Part shown: positions 8,922-18,722 of the stretch, one piece after another
How the letters are laid out: every line of letters starts with the position of its first letter
Numbering within the stretch: the first letter of the stretch is position 1
Assembly: GCF_006363815.1 (NCBI RefSeq)
Contig: NZ_RRYT01000001.1
Coordinates: 1 to 64,000, forward strand
Origin: Thermomonospora catenispora
GTDB lineage: Bacteria; Actinomycetota; Actinomycetes; Streptosporangiales; Streptosporangiaceae
Direction: 5' to 3'
Length of the DNA stretch: 64,000 nt
The notes under the pieces: generated by a model
What the model was told of the DNA's origin: nothing
What the model saw: the letters and a program-made list of their open reading frames with translations, nothing else
The model's database searches: none
Position numbers and translations under genes: made by a program

Positions 8922-10099
8922 GCCTGCTCCTTCCGCTGCGGGCCCCACCGCAGGTACTCGGCGGCGTGCCGGGCGCGTTCCCGCACCTGCTCCAGATCGT
9001 CGCCGAGCGCGGTGACGTGGCCGATCTTGCGGCCCGGGCGGACCTCCTTGCCGTAGAAGTGCACCTTCACGGCCGGGTCGCGGGCCATCACGTGGATGTA
9101 GCGGGGGTAGACGTCGGGGTCGTCGCCGCCCAGCAGGTTCGCCATCACCACATGGCGGGCGGTGGGCTCGGTGGAGCCCAGCGGCAGGTTCAGCACGGCC
9201 CGCAGGTGCTGCTCGAACTGGGAGGTCCGCGCGCCCTCGATCGTCCAGTGCCCGGAGTTGTGCGGGCGCATCGCCAGCTCGTTGACCAGAACGCCGCCGT
9301 CGACCTCGAACAGCTCGACCGCCAGCAGCCCGACCACGCCGAGGCGGTCGGCGATGTCGAGGGCGAGCCGCTGCGCCTCGGCGGCCAGCTCCTCGTCCAG
9401 GTCGGGCGCGGGGGCGATCACCTCGTGGCAGATGCCGTCCCGCTGCACCGTCTCGACCACCGGGTAGGCGGCGCCCTGCCCGTACGGGGAGCGGGCGACC
9501 AGCACCGCCAGCTCCCGCCGGAACGGGACGTGCCGCTCGACCATCAGCCCCACGCCCCGGTCGACCAGCCGCCCGATCAGCTCGGCGGTCCCCGGCCCCG
9601 CGTCCTCGACGATCCACAGGCCCTTGCCGTCGTAGCCGCCGGAGGTCGCCTTGACCACCAGCGGCCATCCGGCGCGCTCGGCGAACGCCTCCAGCGCGGC
9701 CAGCGGCGCGTCCGCGGGGACCTCGGCGTACAGGGGGCAGGGCGCGCCGACCGCGCTGAGCCGTTCCCGCATCACGAACTTGTCCTGGGCGTGCAGCAGC
9801 GCCGCCGAGCCGGGCAGGCAGACCACGCCCTCGGCCTCCAGGGCCCGGATGTGCTCGGGCGGCACATGCTCGTGGTCCCAGGTCACCACGTCGCAGTCCT
9901 CGGCGAACGCCCGCAGGTCCTCCAGCGAGTCGTGCTCGCCGATGCGAACGTCCGCGCAGACCCGGGCCGCCGACTCCTGGGGGGAGCGCGCCAGCACCCG
10001 GACCGTCACGCCGAGCCCGATCGCCGCCTGCTGGAACATCCGGGCCAGCTGCCCGCCCCCCACCATGCCCACGACGGGCATCTCACCTGCTGCCCTCAC
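8918..10099 (-). CDS. purK: N5-carboxyaminoimidazole ribonucleotide synthase
   Basis: 393 aa from GTG 10099, or 387 aa from ATG 10081. ATP-dependent carboxylation of AIR with bicarbonate, producing the substrate of PurE. ATP-grasp enzyme: the N-terminal preATP lobe has [14 protein letters not shown], the central lobe [16 protein letters not shown], and the metal/ATP site [20 protein letters not shown]. The GTG start is favoured because a TAGCCT hexamer ends 8 nt before it, the leaderless spacing seen elsewhere in this window; the ATG has only a poorly placed GAGGG. First gene of purK-purE, beside gtrA as in many actinomycetes. Confidence 0.95.
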   Translation of the reverse strand: MRAAGEMPVVGMVGGGQLARMFQQAAIGLGVTVRVLARSPQESAARVCADVRIGEHDSLEDLRAFAEDCDVVTWDHEHVPPEHIRALEAEGVVCLPGSAALLHAQDKFVMRERLSAVGAPCPLYAEVPADAPLAALEAFAERAGWPLVVKATSGGYDGKGLWIVEDAGPGTAELIGRLVDRGVGLMVERHVPFRRELAVLVARSPYGQGAAYPVVETVQRDGICHEVIAPAPDLDEELAAEAQRLALDIADRLGVVGLLAVELFEVDGGVLVNELAMRPHNSGHWTIEGARTSQFEQHLRAVLNLPLGSTEPTARHVVMANLLGGDDPDVYPRYIHVMARDPAVKVHFYGKEVRPGRKIGHVTALGDDLEQVRERARHAAEYLRWGPQRKEQA

Positions 10100-10107
10100 A
10101 GCGCCAC

Positions 10108-10113
10108 AGGCTA
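10108..10113 (-). promoter_or_regulatory. -10 element of purKE (leaderless type)
   Basis: TAGCCT on the minus strand, 8 nt before the proposed GTG start of purK. No -35 match was seen. Confidence 0.4.
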
Positions 10114-10293
10114 TCGGCAGCCCCGAGCGAACGAAGCGTCCGGTCCGGGCATCTCATGGGCATGGGAGTCTGCGCAATGGGAAGAGCCACCGGGGGGAAC
10201 TTCACACTCGCGACGCTTGTGGAGCAACGTGCCTCTATTCTCGTCTTCGTTGTGCCGTGACAACCCCGCGGTCCGGAAGGACGGTCGTTCTTC

Positions 10294-10857
10294 GTGAGTC
10301 TCCTCGCCACCATGTACCGGCGCTTTGAGCACCTCGTGCATGAGCTCGCGAAGTTCGGCAGCGTGGGCGCCGCGGCCTTCGTGATCACCATCGGCGTCGC
10401 CAACGCCCTGCAGTTCGGGCTGCACGTCGGCCCGCTGAAGTCGTTCATGGTCGCGACCGTGGTCGCCACCACGTTCGCCTACCTGGCCAATCGGTACTGG
10501 ACGTTCCGTCACCGCGACCGCACCGGCCTGGGCCGCGAGTACGTGCTGTTCTTCGCCCTCAACGGCATCGGCCTGGTGATCACCGAGCTGTTCATCGGCT
10601 TCGTCCACTACGGCCTGCACCTGGAGAGCCCGGTCGCCTACAACACCGCCCTGATCGTCGGCACCGGGGCGGCGACCCTCTTCCGCTTCTGGTCGTACAA
10701 GAAGTGGGTCTTCCTCCCGGTCCGGACGCAGCCGGCGGAGGCGGCCTCCGCGCTTCCCGAGCCCGACCCGGCCGGCGACGCCCCCGTCTCCCCCGAGCGT
10801 CCCCGTTCGCACCCCGCCCGGGGCGCCCGGCGCAGGCGCGCCCCCGCGCGTCGCTGA
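10294..10857 (+). CDS. GtrA family membrane protein
   Basis: 187 aa from GTG 10294, with GGAAGGA about 12 nt upstream. Four hydrophobic segments (about 24-44, 50-68, 85-107 and 115-134) cover the GtrA domain, ending in the typical RFWSYKKWVF. GtrA-like proteins are thought to flip polyprenyl-phosphate-linked sugars. The tail of about 50 residues is Pro/Glu- then Arg-rich and cytoplasmic. It is divergent from purK. A TATTCT hexamer at 10236-10241 could be its -10. The substrate is unknown; glycosyltransferase and LCP genes lie within 10 kb. Confidence 0.88.
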   Translation: MSLLATMYRRFEHLVHELAKFGSVGAAAFVITIGVANALQFGLHVGPLKSFMVATVVATTFAYLANRYWTFRHRDRTGLGREYVLFFALNGIGLVITELFIGFVHYGLHLESPVAYNTALIVGTGAATLFRFWSYKKWVFLPVRTQPAEAASALPEPDPAGDAPVSPERPRSHPARGARRRRAPARR

Positions 10858-10869
10858 CCTCCGCGCGGG

Positions 10870-12147
10870 TCAGGCGGGACCGACCACGACGGGCTCCTCG
10901 GCTCGCCGGATGTCGGCGGCCTGGCGGAGGAAGACGGCGAAGACGGCGGGCCGGGCCTGCAGCAGCTCCAGTCGGCCGCCGTCGGCGACGGCCAGGGAGC
11001 GGGCCAGGTAGAGGCCGAGGCCGGTGCCGTCGCCGCCGGTGACGCTGCGTTCGAAGACGCGGCGCTCCAGCTCGGGGGGCACCCCCTCGCCCTCGTCGCC
11101 GACCTCGACCACGACCGAGCCGGCGCTGTTCTTGGTGGTGATGGTGACGGTGCCGGCGCCGTGCACCAGGGAGTTGTCCAGCAGGGTCGCCAGGATCTGC
11201 GCCAGCCCGTGCGGGCTGACCAGGCCGACCAGTCCGCGTTCGCCGGCGAGCCGGATGCCGCGGCCGGCGCGGTGGAAGATCGGGCGCCACTCCTCGACCT
11301 GCTGGGCGATCACGTCGTCGAGCGCGACGGGCTCGGCGGTGCCGGTGCGGTCGTGGCGGGCGCGGGCCAGCAGCTGCTCGACCACGGCGACGAGGCGTTC
11401 GGCCTGGGCGAGGGCGGCGGCGCCCTCCTCACGGACGATGTCGGGATAGTCGGCGGCCTCGACCATCTCCTCCAGCCGCATCGACAGCGCGGTGAGCGGG
11501 GTGCGCAGCTGGTGGCTGGCGTCGGCGGCGAACTCTCGGCTGGCGGCCAGCAGGTCGGCGATCCGCACGGCGCTGCGGTCCAGCACCTCGGCCACCCGGT
11601 CGACCTCGGGGATGCCGTAGCGGCGGCGGCACGGGCGGGCGTCGCCGGAGCCGAGCCGGTCGGCGGTCTCGGCCAGGTCGCTGAGCGGGAGGGTGAACTT
11701 GCGGGCCTGGAAGATGGCCAGCCCGACGGTGACCGCCACGCCCAGCAACGCCAGCGAGCCGATCAGCAGCAGCTGCCGCAGCGCCTCCTCGCGGACCTGG
11801 GCGGCGGGCTGGGAGACCTGGACGCCGATGCCGCCGGCGCTGCGGGAGGCGGTGAGCAGCTCGGCCCCCTTGGGCGGGCGTTCACCGGCGGTCAGCACGG
11901 TCTCATCCGGCAGGGTTATGACGATGTAGCGGCCGGGGTAGCCCTGGGCGATCCGGTCGGCGGTGACCATCCGGCCGGTGCTGAGGCTGAGCTGGACCCC
12001 GCCGAGGATGGTGGAGGTCTCGCGTTCCAGCGACTGCTGCGCCTCCTCGTAGATGAGGCGGTGCGTGGCGTACGCGAGGGGGATGCCCAGTAACAGGATG
12101 GCGACCAGCGCCACTGCGAGCGTCGACAGCAGCAGCCGACGCCTCAT
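10870..12147 (-). CDS. Sensor histidine kinase, partner of the OmpR-type regulator upstream
   Basis: 425 aa. ATG 12147 follows a GGAAGGAG site by 5 nt. TM1 is about 5-27, the extracellular sensor about 28-128, TM2 about 130-152, then HAMP and a HisKA domain with the phospho-acceptor in ASHQLRTPLTAL. The HATPase_c domain has LATLLDNSLVHG (N box), VGDEGEGVP (G1) and GTGLGLYLAR (G2). The extracellular loop carries no recognisable ligand motif, so the signal is unknown. The gene lies 107 bp downstream of the response regulator on the same strand and converges on gtrA with only a 12-bp gap. Confidence 0.93.
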   Translation of the reverse strand: MRRRLLLSTLAVALVAILLLGIPLAYATHRLIYEEAQQSLERETSTILGGVQLSLSTGRMVTADRIAQGYPGRYIVITLPDETVLTAGERPPKGAELLTASRSAGGIGVQVSQPAAQVREEALRQLLLIGSLALLGVAVTVGLAIFQARKFTLPLSDLAETADRLGSGDARPCRRRYGIPEVDRVAEVLDRSAVRIADLLAASREFAADASHQLRTPLTALSMRLEEMVEAADYPDIVREEGAAALAQAERLVAVVEQLLARARHDRTGTAEPVALDDVIAQQVEEWRPIFHRAGRGIRLAGERGLVGLVSPHGLAQILATLLDNSLVHGAGTVTITTKNSAGSVVVEVGDEGEGVPPELERRVFERSVTGGDGTGLGLYLARSLAVADGGRLELLQARPAVFAVFLRQAADIRRAEEPVVVGPA

Positions 12148-12254
12148 CACGTCTCCTTCCGTAGGGGAGCGCGGTCATGCCGCGGCCGGGTCGGTGCTCG
12201 GGACACCGCCCGTGCCTTTCCTGCGGCAGACCTCTCGGTGAACCCGTCGCGGGC

Positions 12255-12926
12255 TCAGTCGCCGCGTTCGAACCGGAAGCCGACGCCGCGGACGGTGGTG
12301 ATGTAGCGGGGGTTGGCGGCGTCGTCCCCCAGCTTGCGGCGCAACCAGGAGATGTGCATGTCGAGCGTCTTGGTCGAGCCCCACCAGTTGGTGTCCCAGA
12401 CCTCGCGCATGATCTGCTCTCTGGTGACCACCTTCCCGGCGTCGCGGACCAGGACCCGCAGCAGGTCGAACTCCTTGGTGGTCAGCTGCAGCTCCTGGTC
12501 GCCCATCCACGCCCGGCGCGACTCGGCGTCGATGCGCACGCCCTGCACGATCGGGGTCTCGGTGGAGCCCCGGCGGAGCAGTGCGCGCACCCGGGCGAGG
12601 AGCTCGGCCAATCGGAAGGGCTTGGTCACATAGTCGTCGGCCCCCGCGTCGAGCCCGACGACGGTGTCGACCTCGTCCGCACGAGCGGTCAGGATCAAGA
12701 TGGGCACCCCGTGCCCCTCGGACCGCACCCGGCGGGCCACTTCGAGCCCGTCGAGTTCGGGCAGTCCGAGATCGAGCACGATGAGATCGACGCCGCCGCC
12801 CAATGCTCGTTCCAGGGCCTGCGGGCCATCGGGGCTGACCTCAACGGTGTACCCCTCGCGCCGCAGCGCACGGGCGAGAGGCTCGGAGATGGACGTGTCG
12901 TCCTCGGCGAGCAGTACAGACGTCAT
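12255..12926 (-). CDS. OmpR/PhoB-family response regulator
   Basis: 223 aa. Receiver domain (1-115) with the acidic pocket AEDD, phospho-accepting Asp52 in LIVLDLGLP, and the conserved Thr and Lys in ILTARA and VTKPFR. The C-terminal winged helix (about 125-222) has TTKEFDLLRVLVRDAGKV and RYITTVRGVGFRFE. It should be phosphorylated by the kinase encoded next. A TACGAT hexamer ends 6 nt before the ATG, suggesting leaderless mRNA. Direct repeats further upstream (13089-13108) have the 11-bp period used by this family, so autoregulation is plausible. Confidence 0.95.
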   Translation of the reverse strand: MTSVLLAEDDTSISEPLARALRREGYTVEVSPDGPQALERALGGGVDLIVLDLGLPELDGLEVARRVRSEGHGVPILILTARADEVDTVVGLDAGADDYVTKPFRLAELLARVRALLRRGSTETPIVQGVRIDAESRRAWMGDQELQLTTKEFDLLRVLVRDAGKVVTREQIMREVWDTNWWGSTKTLDMHISWLRRKLGDDAANPRYITTVRGVGFRFERGD

Positions 12927-13200
12927 GTGGGCATCGTATGACTATTCACGAAGGTTTCCCGGCCAGTGCGAGCGTCTTGACCTGCGGTTTGCCACGTATA
13001 GTACATTCGCGAACACATCCTGGCCGGCGCAAGCGGGAATTCCGCGGAGACCTCGCCGCCGTCGGACATGATCACTTCACCGCGACGCCGTGATACCCCC
13101 GTGATACCTCTCCATGAAAAATATGTGACATCTGCGCTTTATGGGACATCTGGGTTTTTCTTGGTAAAAAGATCATCCGCTCCGAAACACGGCGGCTGAG
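12927..13200. promoter_or_regulatory. AT-richer control region upstream of the two-component operon
   Basis: This stretch is clearly less GC-rich than its surroundings. TACGAT at 12933-12938 (minus) is the likely -10 of the regulator gene. Two copies of CGTGATACC (13089-13097 and 13100-13108) sit at an 11-bp period, typical of OmpR/PhoB dimer sites. ATGTGACATCTG (13123-13134) recurs with one change at 13141-13152. On the plus strand TTGACC (12977-12982) precedes TATAGT (12997-13002) and TACATT (13002-13007), a possible promoter pointing into a region with no plus-strand gene. A 43-codon ORF at 13068-13199 has no SD and is not called. Confidence 0.45.
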
Positions 13201-13376
13201 GCGCCCGAGGAGGGATCCCGCCGCCCCGGCGTCCTCGCATCCGGCCGCCCGGCCGCCTCCGACGCCCGCCCGGCCCCGGGCGGCCCGCGGGACCGGCGAC
13301 CGGTGGACACGAGCGCCCCTCAGGTCGGCCGGGCGGGCCCGGACCCCGGGCGCGGCCGCCGGGTCGGCGAGGGGCC
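13201..13376. other. GC-rich spacer downstream of glgX
   Basis: No gene seen. CCGCCCGG (13266-13273) can pair with CCGGGCGG (13276-13283) across a 2-nt loop, a possible terminator for glgX, which ends at 13377. Nothing else was recognised. Confidence 0.3.
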
Positions 13377-15509
<2,133 letters not shown>

Positions 15510-15616
15510 GTGCCCACCCTCCTCGATGCCACCAGGTGCCTTCCCCGCCGACGAACGGTCACACCGTGACCGCACCGGAGGAGGGGACTGGTCAAACCGG
15601 ACATCTGTGCGCTATG

Positions 15617-15650
15617 TTAGGGAAGCCTTACCTAGCTAAGGCTGTCCTAA
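15617..15650 (+). promoter_or_regulatory. Two overlapping candidate IdeR/DtxR iron boxes
   Basis: TTAGGGAAGCCTTACCTAG (15617-15635) and CTAGCTAAGGCTGTCCTAA (15632-15650) each match the IdeR consensus TTAGGTTAGGCTAACCTAA at 14 of 19 positions by my count. They overlap by 4 bp. A TAAGCT hexamer (15648-15653) at the end of the second box could be the -10 of the downstream ferredoxin gene, so iron-loaded repressor would block it. IdeR binding is inferred, not shown. Confidence 0.7.
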
Positions 15651-15693
15651 GCTCACCCCGCGCCACGACGCCCGCCGGAGAGGTCCCGCCCGG

Positions 15694-15972
15694 ATGTACG
15701 TTTGCATCTGCAACGGAGTCACCGAGGACGACGTGCTGGCCAGCCTGCGCGCAGGCGCCGGGACCACCCGAGAGGTCAAGGCCGCCTGCGGCATGAAGCC
15801 CGGCTGCGGGACCTGCACTCGCCGGCTGTGCGCCATGGTCGCCGAGCACCGCCGCGCCCGGGAGACCGACATGTCCCTCCCGCTGGAGGCGCTGCCCGCC
15901 GCGCCCCGCCCGCGCCCGGACGTCTCGCCCTCCGCCGACGTGGGGAAAATGCGCCGGGAGACCGCCGCCTAG
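15694..15972 (+). CDS. bfd: Bacterioferritin-associated ferredoxin-like [2Fe-2S] protein
   Basis: 92 aa. The Bfd-type cluster site is complete: Cys4 and Cys6 in MYVCICNGV, and Cys38 and Cys41 in GMKPGCGTC. Bfd reduces the ferric core of bacterioferritin so that iron can be released. Residues 58-92 form a Pro/Arg-rich tail longer than in the roughly 64-aa proteobacterial Bfd. It lies 95 bp before bacterioferritin on the same strand, downstream of two iron boxes; a hairpin between the two genes suggests separate transcripts. The assignment rests on the cysteine pattern and the neighbour. Confidence 0.9.
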   Translation: MYVCICNGVTEDDVLASLRAGAGTTREVKAACGMKPGCGTCTRRLCAMVAEHRRARETDMSLPLEALPAAPRPRPDVSPSADVGKMRRETAA

Positions 15973-15986
15973 AAACCCCAAATTCA

Positions 15987-16020
15987 CCCTATTACGCCCT
16001 GAAATACATCCGTGATAGGG
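15987..16020 (+). terminator. Probable intrinsic terminator between bfd and bfr
   Basis: CCCTATTACG (15987-15996) pairs with CGTGATAGGG (16011-16020), ten pairs with one G-U wobble and a 14-nt loop, followed by CTTCTT. It would uncouple bfd from bfr transcription. Confidence 0.6.
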
Positions 16021-16039
16021 CTTCTTACGCTGTCCTAAG
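16020..16039 (+). promoter_or_regulatory. Candidate bfr promoter with iron-box half site
   Basis: TACGCT (16026-16031) fits a -10 hexamer. It runs into CTGTCCTAAG (16030-16039), a 10-mer also present in the second bfd iron box. The full 19-bp window ending at 16038 matches the IdeR consensus at about 11 positions, so this is at best a weak or half site. Confidence 0.4.
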
Positions 16040-16067
16040 TCGCCGATCGCGTGGAAGCATGGCTGCC

Positions 16068-16565
16068 ATGGAAGGCGACAAGGACATCATCGCGCTGCTG
16101 AACGAGCAGCTCACCGCCGAGCTGACGGCCATCAACCAGTACTTCCTGCACGCCAAGATGCAGCAGAACTGGGGCTATGTCAGGCTCGCCCGGCACACCC
16201 GCGAAGAATCCATCGAGGAGATGCGGCACGCCGAGCGGCTGACCGACCGCATCCTCTTCCTCGAAGGCCTCCCCAATTATCAGAAGCTCAATCCCCTGCG
16301 CATCGGCCAGACCGTCACCGAGCAGCTCGAGGCCGACCTGGCCCTGGAGATGGAGGCCGTCACCCGCCTGCGCTCGGGCATCGAGCTGATGCGCTCCCGC
16401 GGCGACGTCACCTCCGCCCGGATCTTCGAGTACATCCTCGAAGACGAGGAGAAGCACATCGACTACCTGGAGACCGAGCTGGAGCTGGCCCGCTCCCTGG
16501 GCGAGCAGAACTACCTCCAGCGGCTCACCGACCACCCCGGCGAGGGCGACGAAGGCCACGCGTGA
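16068..16565 (+). CDS. bfr: Bacterioferritin (haem-binding iron storage)
   Basis: 165 aa from ATG 16068; the ATG 9 nt earlier is too close to the GGAAG site. With this start the ferroxidase ligands fall on the classic numbers Glu18, Glu51 and His54, with Met52 (inter-subunit haem ligand) in SIEEMRHAER. The later pair lies in ILEDEEKHIDYLE. Assembles into a 24-mer that oxidises Fe2+ and stores it. The last 10 residues are an acidic/Gly extension. The neighbouring Bfd-like protein is the probable electron donor for iron release. Confidence 0.97.
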   Translation: MEGDKDIIALLNEQLTAELTAINQYFLHAKMQQNWGYVRLARHTREESIEEMRHAERLTDRILFLEGLPNYQKLNPLRIGQTVTEQLEADLALEMEAVTRLRSGIELMRSRGDVTSARIFEYILEDEEKHIDYLETELELARSLGEQNYLQRLTDHPGEGDEGHA

Positions 16566-16608
16566 CGTCCGTCGCCCGGCGCACGGGCGTGTGGAAGGGG
16601 GGACACGC

Positions 16609-16635
16609 CGAGGCGGAGCGGCGCGCTCCGCCTCG
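16609..16635. terminator. Bidirectional hairpin between bfr and cyclase gene
   Basis: CGAGGCGGAGCG (16609-16620) is perfectly complementary to CGCTCCGCCTCG (16624-16635) with a GCG loop, a 12-bp stem between convergent genes. There is no T-tract. Confidence 0.7.
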
Positions 16636-16657
16636 TCCGCCCCGTCTCGGTCGCCGC

Positions 16658-17710
16658 TCAGCGGCGGTGACGCGGGGTGCGGGCGGTGGCGCGCCGCAGC
16701 ACGTACGGCTGGATGATGCCCAGGCCGCGGGCGGGGCGGCGGACGATGCGGGTGATGGTGTAGTCGTCGTTCCCCTCGAGCTCGGCGGCCAGCTCCGCGT
16801 CGATGAGGACCGACCCCGGACGGGCGATCGAGGTGAGGCGGGCGGCCAGGTTGACGGTGGTGCCGAAGACGTCGCCGCGCATGGGCAGCACGGGACCGTA
16901 GGCGACGCCGACGCGGACGTCGGGCATCTCGGTCTCGTCCTTGATCGCCTCGGCGATCCGCAGGGCGATCTCCCCGCCGGTCTCCGGGGCGTCGGCGGCG
17001 AACAGCACCTCGTCGCCCAGCGTCTTGATCAGCCGTCCTCCGCCGGAGGCGACCACGTCGGCGGCGGTCTCCTCGAAACGCTCCACCACCCGGGCCAGCT
17101 CCGGTTCGTCCAGCTCCCGGCTCATCTGGGTGAACGACACCATGTCGGCGAAGCCGACGGTGATGCGGGTCGGGGCGGCGGTCTGGTCGGTGGCGGCGGC
17201 CAGCGCCATCGCGCGGGTGCCGGCGGCGGCGAGCTGGCGCCGCCAGGCGTGCAGCACCAGCGGCTCGAAGTCCTCGATGTGCCGCTCGGCCAGCTCCGCC
17301 AGCCGCCGCATGGACTCGGGGCTGGGCGGATCGGCCGGGTCGCGCTCCTGGTCGAGCAGGCTGGTCAGCAGGTCTACCTGCCACTCGGCGAGCCGGGTCA
17401 TGGTCTGCCCGAACGCCCGCACCAGCCGGATCACGCCGTCCTCGTCCAGGACGCCGTCGTCCATCAGGCGACGCAGCCGGCACAGCGTCTCGATGTCGCG
17501 TTCGGTGAAGGCCACGGCGTCGTCGCTGAGGTGCGGATACCCGAACGCCCGCCACAGCCGCTGGGAGAACTCCTTGGTCACCCCGCCGAGCCGGACGGCG
17601 TCCACCCGGGTGTACTTCAGCTCCCCGCCGAGCAGCAGCTCCTCGATCTGCCGGGGATCGGGGGCGTCGTCTCCCGCGGGCTCGCCCGGCGGATCAAGCG
17701 AGGGCGTCAT
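16658..17710 (-). CDS. Class III adenylate/guanylate cyclase with N-terminal regulatory domain
   Basis: 350 aa. ATG 17710 is 9 nt from a GAGG site; ATG 17719 is also in frame. The N-terminal half (about 20-170) is a helical domain like the inhibitory, pH-sensing region of Rv1264-type soluble cyclases. The catalytic domain (about 185-345) is complete: metal aspartates in GFADMVSF and TLGDEVLF, substrate lysine in GRLIKTLGD, and transition-state Asn/Arg in TTVNLAARL. Makes cAMP, or possibly cGMP, in the cytoplasm as a homodimer. No membrane segments. It is downstream of birA on the same strand after a 137-bp gap. Confidence 0.92.
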   Translation of the reverse strand: MTPSLDPPGEPAGDDAPDPRQIEELLLGGELKYTRVDAVRLGGVTKEFSQRLWRAFGYPHLSDDAVAFTERDIETLCRLRRLMDDGVLDEDGVIRLVRAFGQTMTRLAEWQVDLLTSLLDQERDPADPPSPESMRRLAELAERHIEDFEPLVLHAWRRQLAAAGTRAMALAAATDQTAAPTRITVGFADMVSFTQMSRELDEPELARVVERFEETAADVVASGGGRLIKTLGDEVLFAADAPETGGEIALRIAEAIKDETEMPDVRVGVAYGPVLPMRGDVFGTTVNLAARLTSIARPGSVLIDAELAAELEGNDDYTITRIVRRPARGLGIIQPYVLRRATARTPRHRR

Positions 17711-17847
17711 GCCGGCCATCCTCGGTCAGCGGGTACGGTCCGTCGTTCACACCAGCAGCCCCCGTTCGCGTTTGGGCAGGCCCACGCAGATATCGTGGCA
17801 GAAACCGGGCCGGATGGGTGCTCGTGCGGGCGAACAACCGGTTTCCG

Positions 17848-18708
17848 TCATCGCACGTGAATCACATCGCCCGCATGGACCACGTGCTCGGCGTCGGCGT
17901 CGTCGCGGACGACCAGGCCGCCCGCCGTCTCCACGTCCGTCGCGACGCCGGTCAGCTCCCGGTCGCCCGGCAGCATCACCCGCACCCGCCTCCCGAGGGT
18001 GGTGCACAGCTCCGCATAGGCCGAGCGCAGGCCGGCGGCCTCCGGGTCGCCGCGGGCGGCGGTCCACTCCCGGTAGCGGCCCTCCAGCTCCCGCAGCACC
18101 GCCCGCAGCAGCGCCTCCCGATCCTGGAACGCGGCGTTCTCGCAGGCCAGCGAGGTCGCGGTGGGCACCGGCAGCTCATCAGGGCGCAGGCTGACGTTCA
18201 CCCCCACCCCGACGACCACGGCGTCGCCGACCCGCTCGGCCAGGATCCCGCCCAGCTTGCGCTCTCCGACCAGCAGGTCGTTGGGCCATTTGAGCCGGAC
18301 GTCCAGCGCCCGGGCGCCGACGGCCTGCCCGAAGTCGCCGCGGGCCGCCCGGCCGGTCATCCGCCGCAGCGCGGCGGCGACCGCCAGCCCGGTCAGCAGC
18401 GGCAGCCAGCCCAGCGTCTGCGCCGGCACGTCCGGCCGCAGCAGCACCGAGAACATCAGCCCCGACCGCGGCGGCGCCGTCCAGGACCGGCCGAGCCGTC
18501 CCCGGCCGGCGGTCTGGGACTCGGCGACCAGCACCCGCCCCTCCTGGGCGCCCGCCGCGGCGGCCTCGGCCAGGTCGGCGTTGGTGGACCCGGTCTCGGG
18601 CACCACCTGGATCCGCCGCCACAGCCCCTCGGGCCGCACCAGCAGCCGCTCCAGCGCCCGCTCGCTGAGCGGAGGGCGGTTCAGGTCGGTGAAAGGCGAT
18701 TCGCTCAA
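17848..18708 (-). CDS. birA: Biotin-[acetyl-CoA-carboxylase] ligase
   Basis: About 286 aa from TTG 18708. Activates biotin to biotinyl-AMP and transfers it to the lysine of carboxyl-carrier domains. Catalytic motifs: ETGSTNADLAE, GRGRLGRSWTAPPRSGL and VRLKWPNDLLVGERKLGGIL, then the C-terminal SH3-like domain ending HVVHAGDVIHVR. There is no N-terminal winged helix, so this is a ligase without repressor function. No ATG or GTG exists before the domain; the TTG 12 nt after the ppc stop is the best start. It follows ppc directly. Its likely client is the AccA-type subunit at 48.2 kb. Confidence 0.9.
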   Translation of the reverse strand: MSESPFTDLNRPPLSERALERLLVRPEGLWRRIQVVPETGSTNADLAEAAAAGAQEGRVLVAESQTAGRGRLGRSWTAPPRSGLMFSVLLRPDVPAQTLGWLPLLTGLAVAAALRRMTGRAARGDFGQAVGARALDVRLKWPNDLLVGERKLGGILAERVGDAVVVGVGVNVSLRPDELPVPTATSLACENAAFQDREALLRAVLRELEGRYREWTAARGDPEAAGLRSAYAELCTTLGRRVRVMLPGDRELTGVATDVETAGGLVVRDDADAEHVVHAGDVIHVR

Positions 18709-18722
18709 CTCGTCCGTCCCGA

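Noticed and set aside
13068-13199. 43-codon plus-strand ORF in the AT-rich gap
   Set aside because: No ribosome site, atypical codon use and overlap with likely operator repeats.
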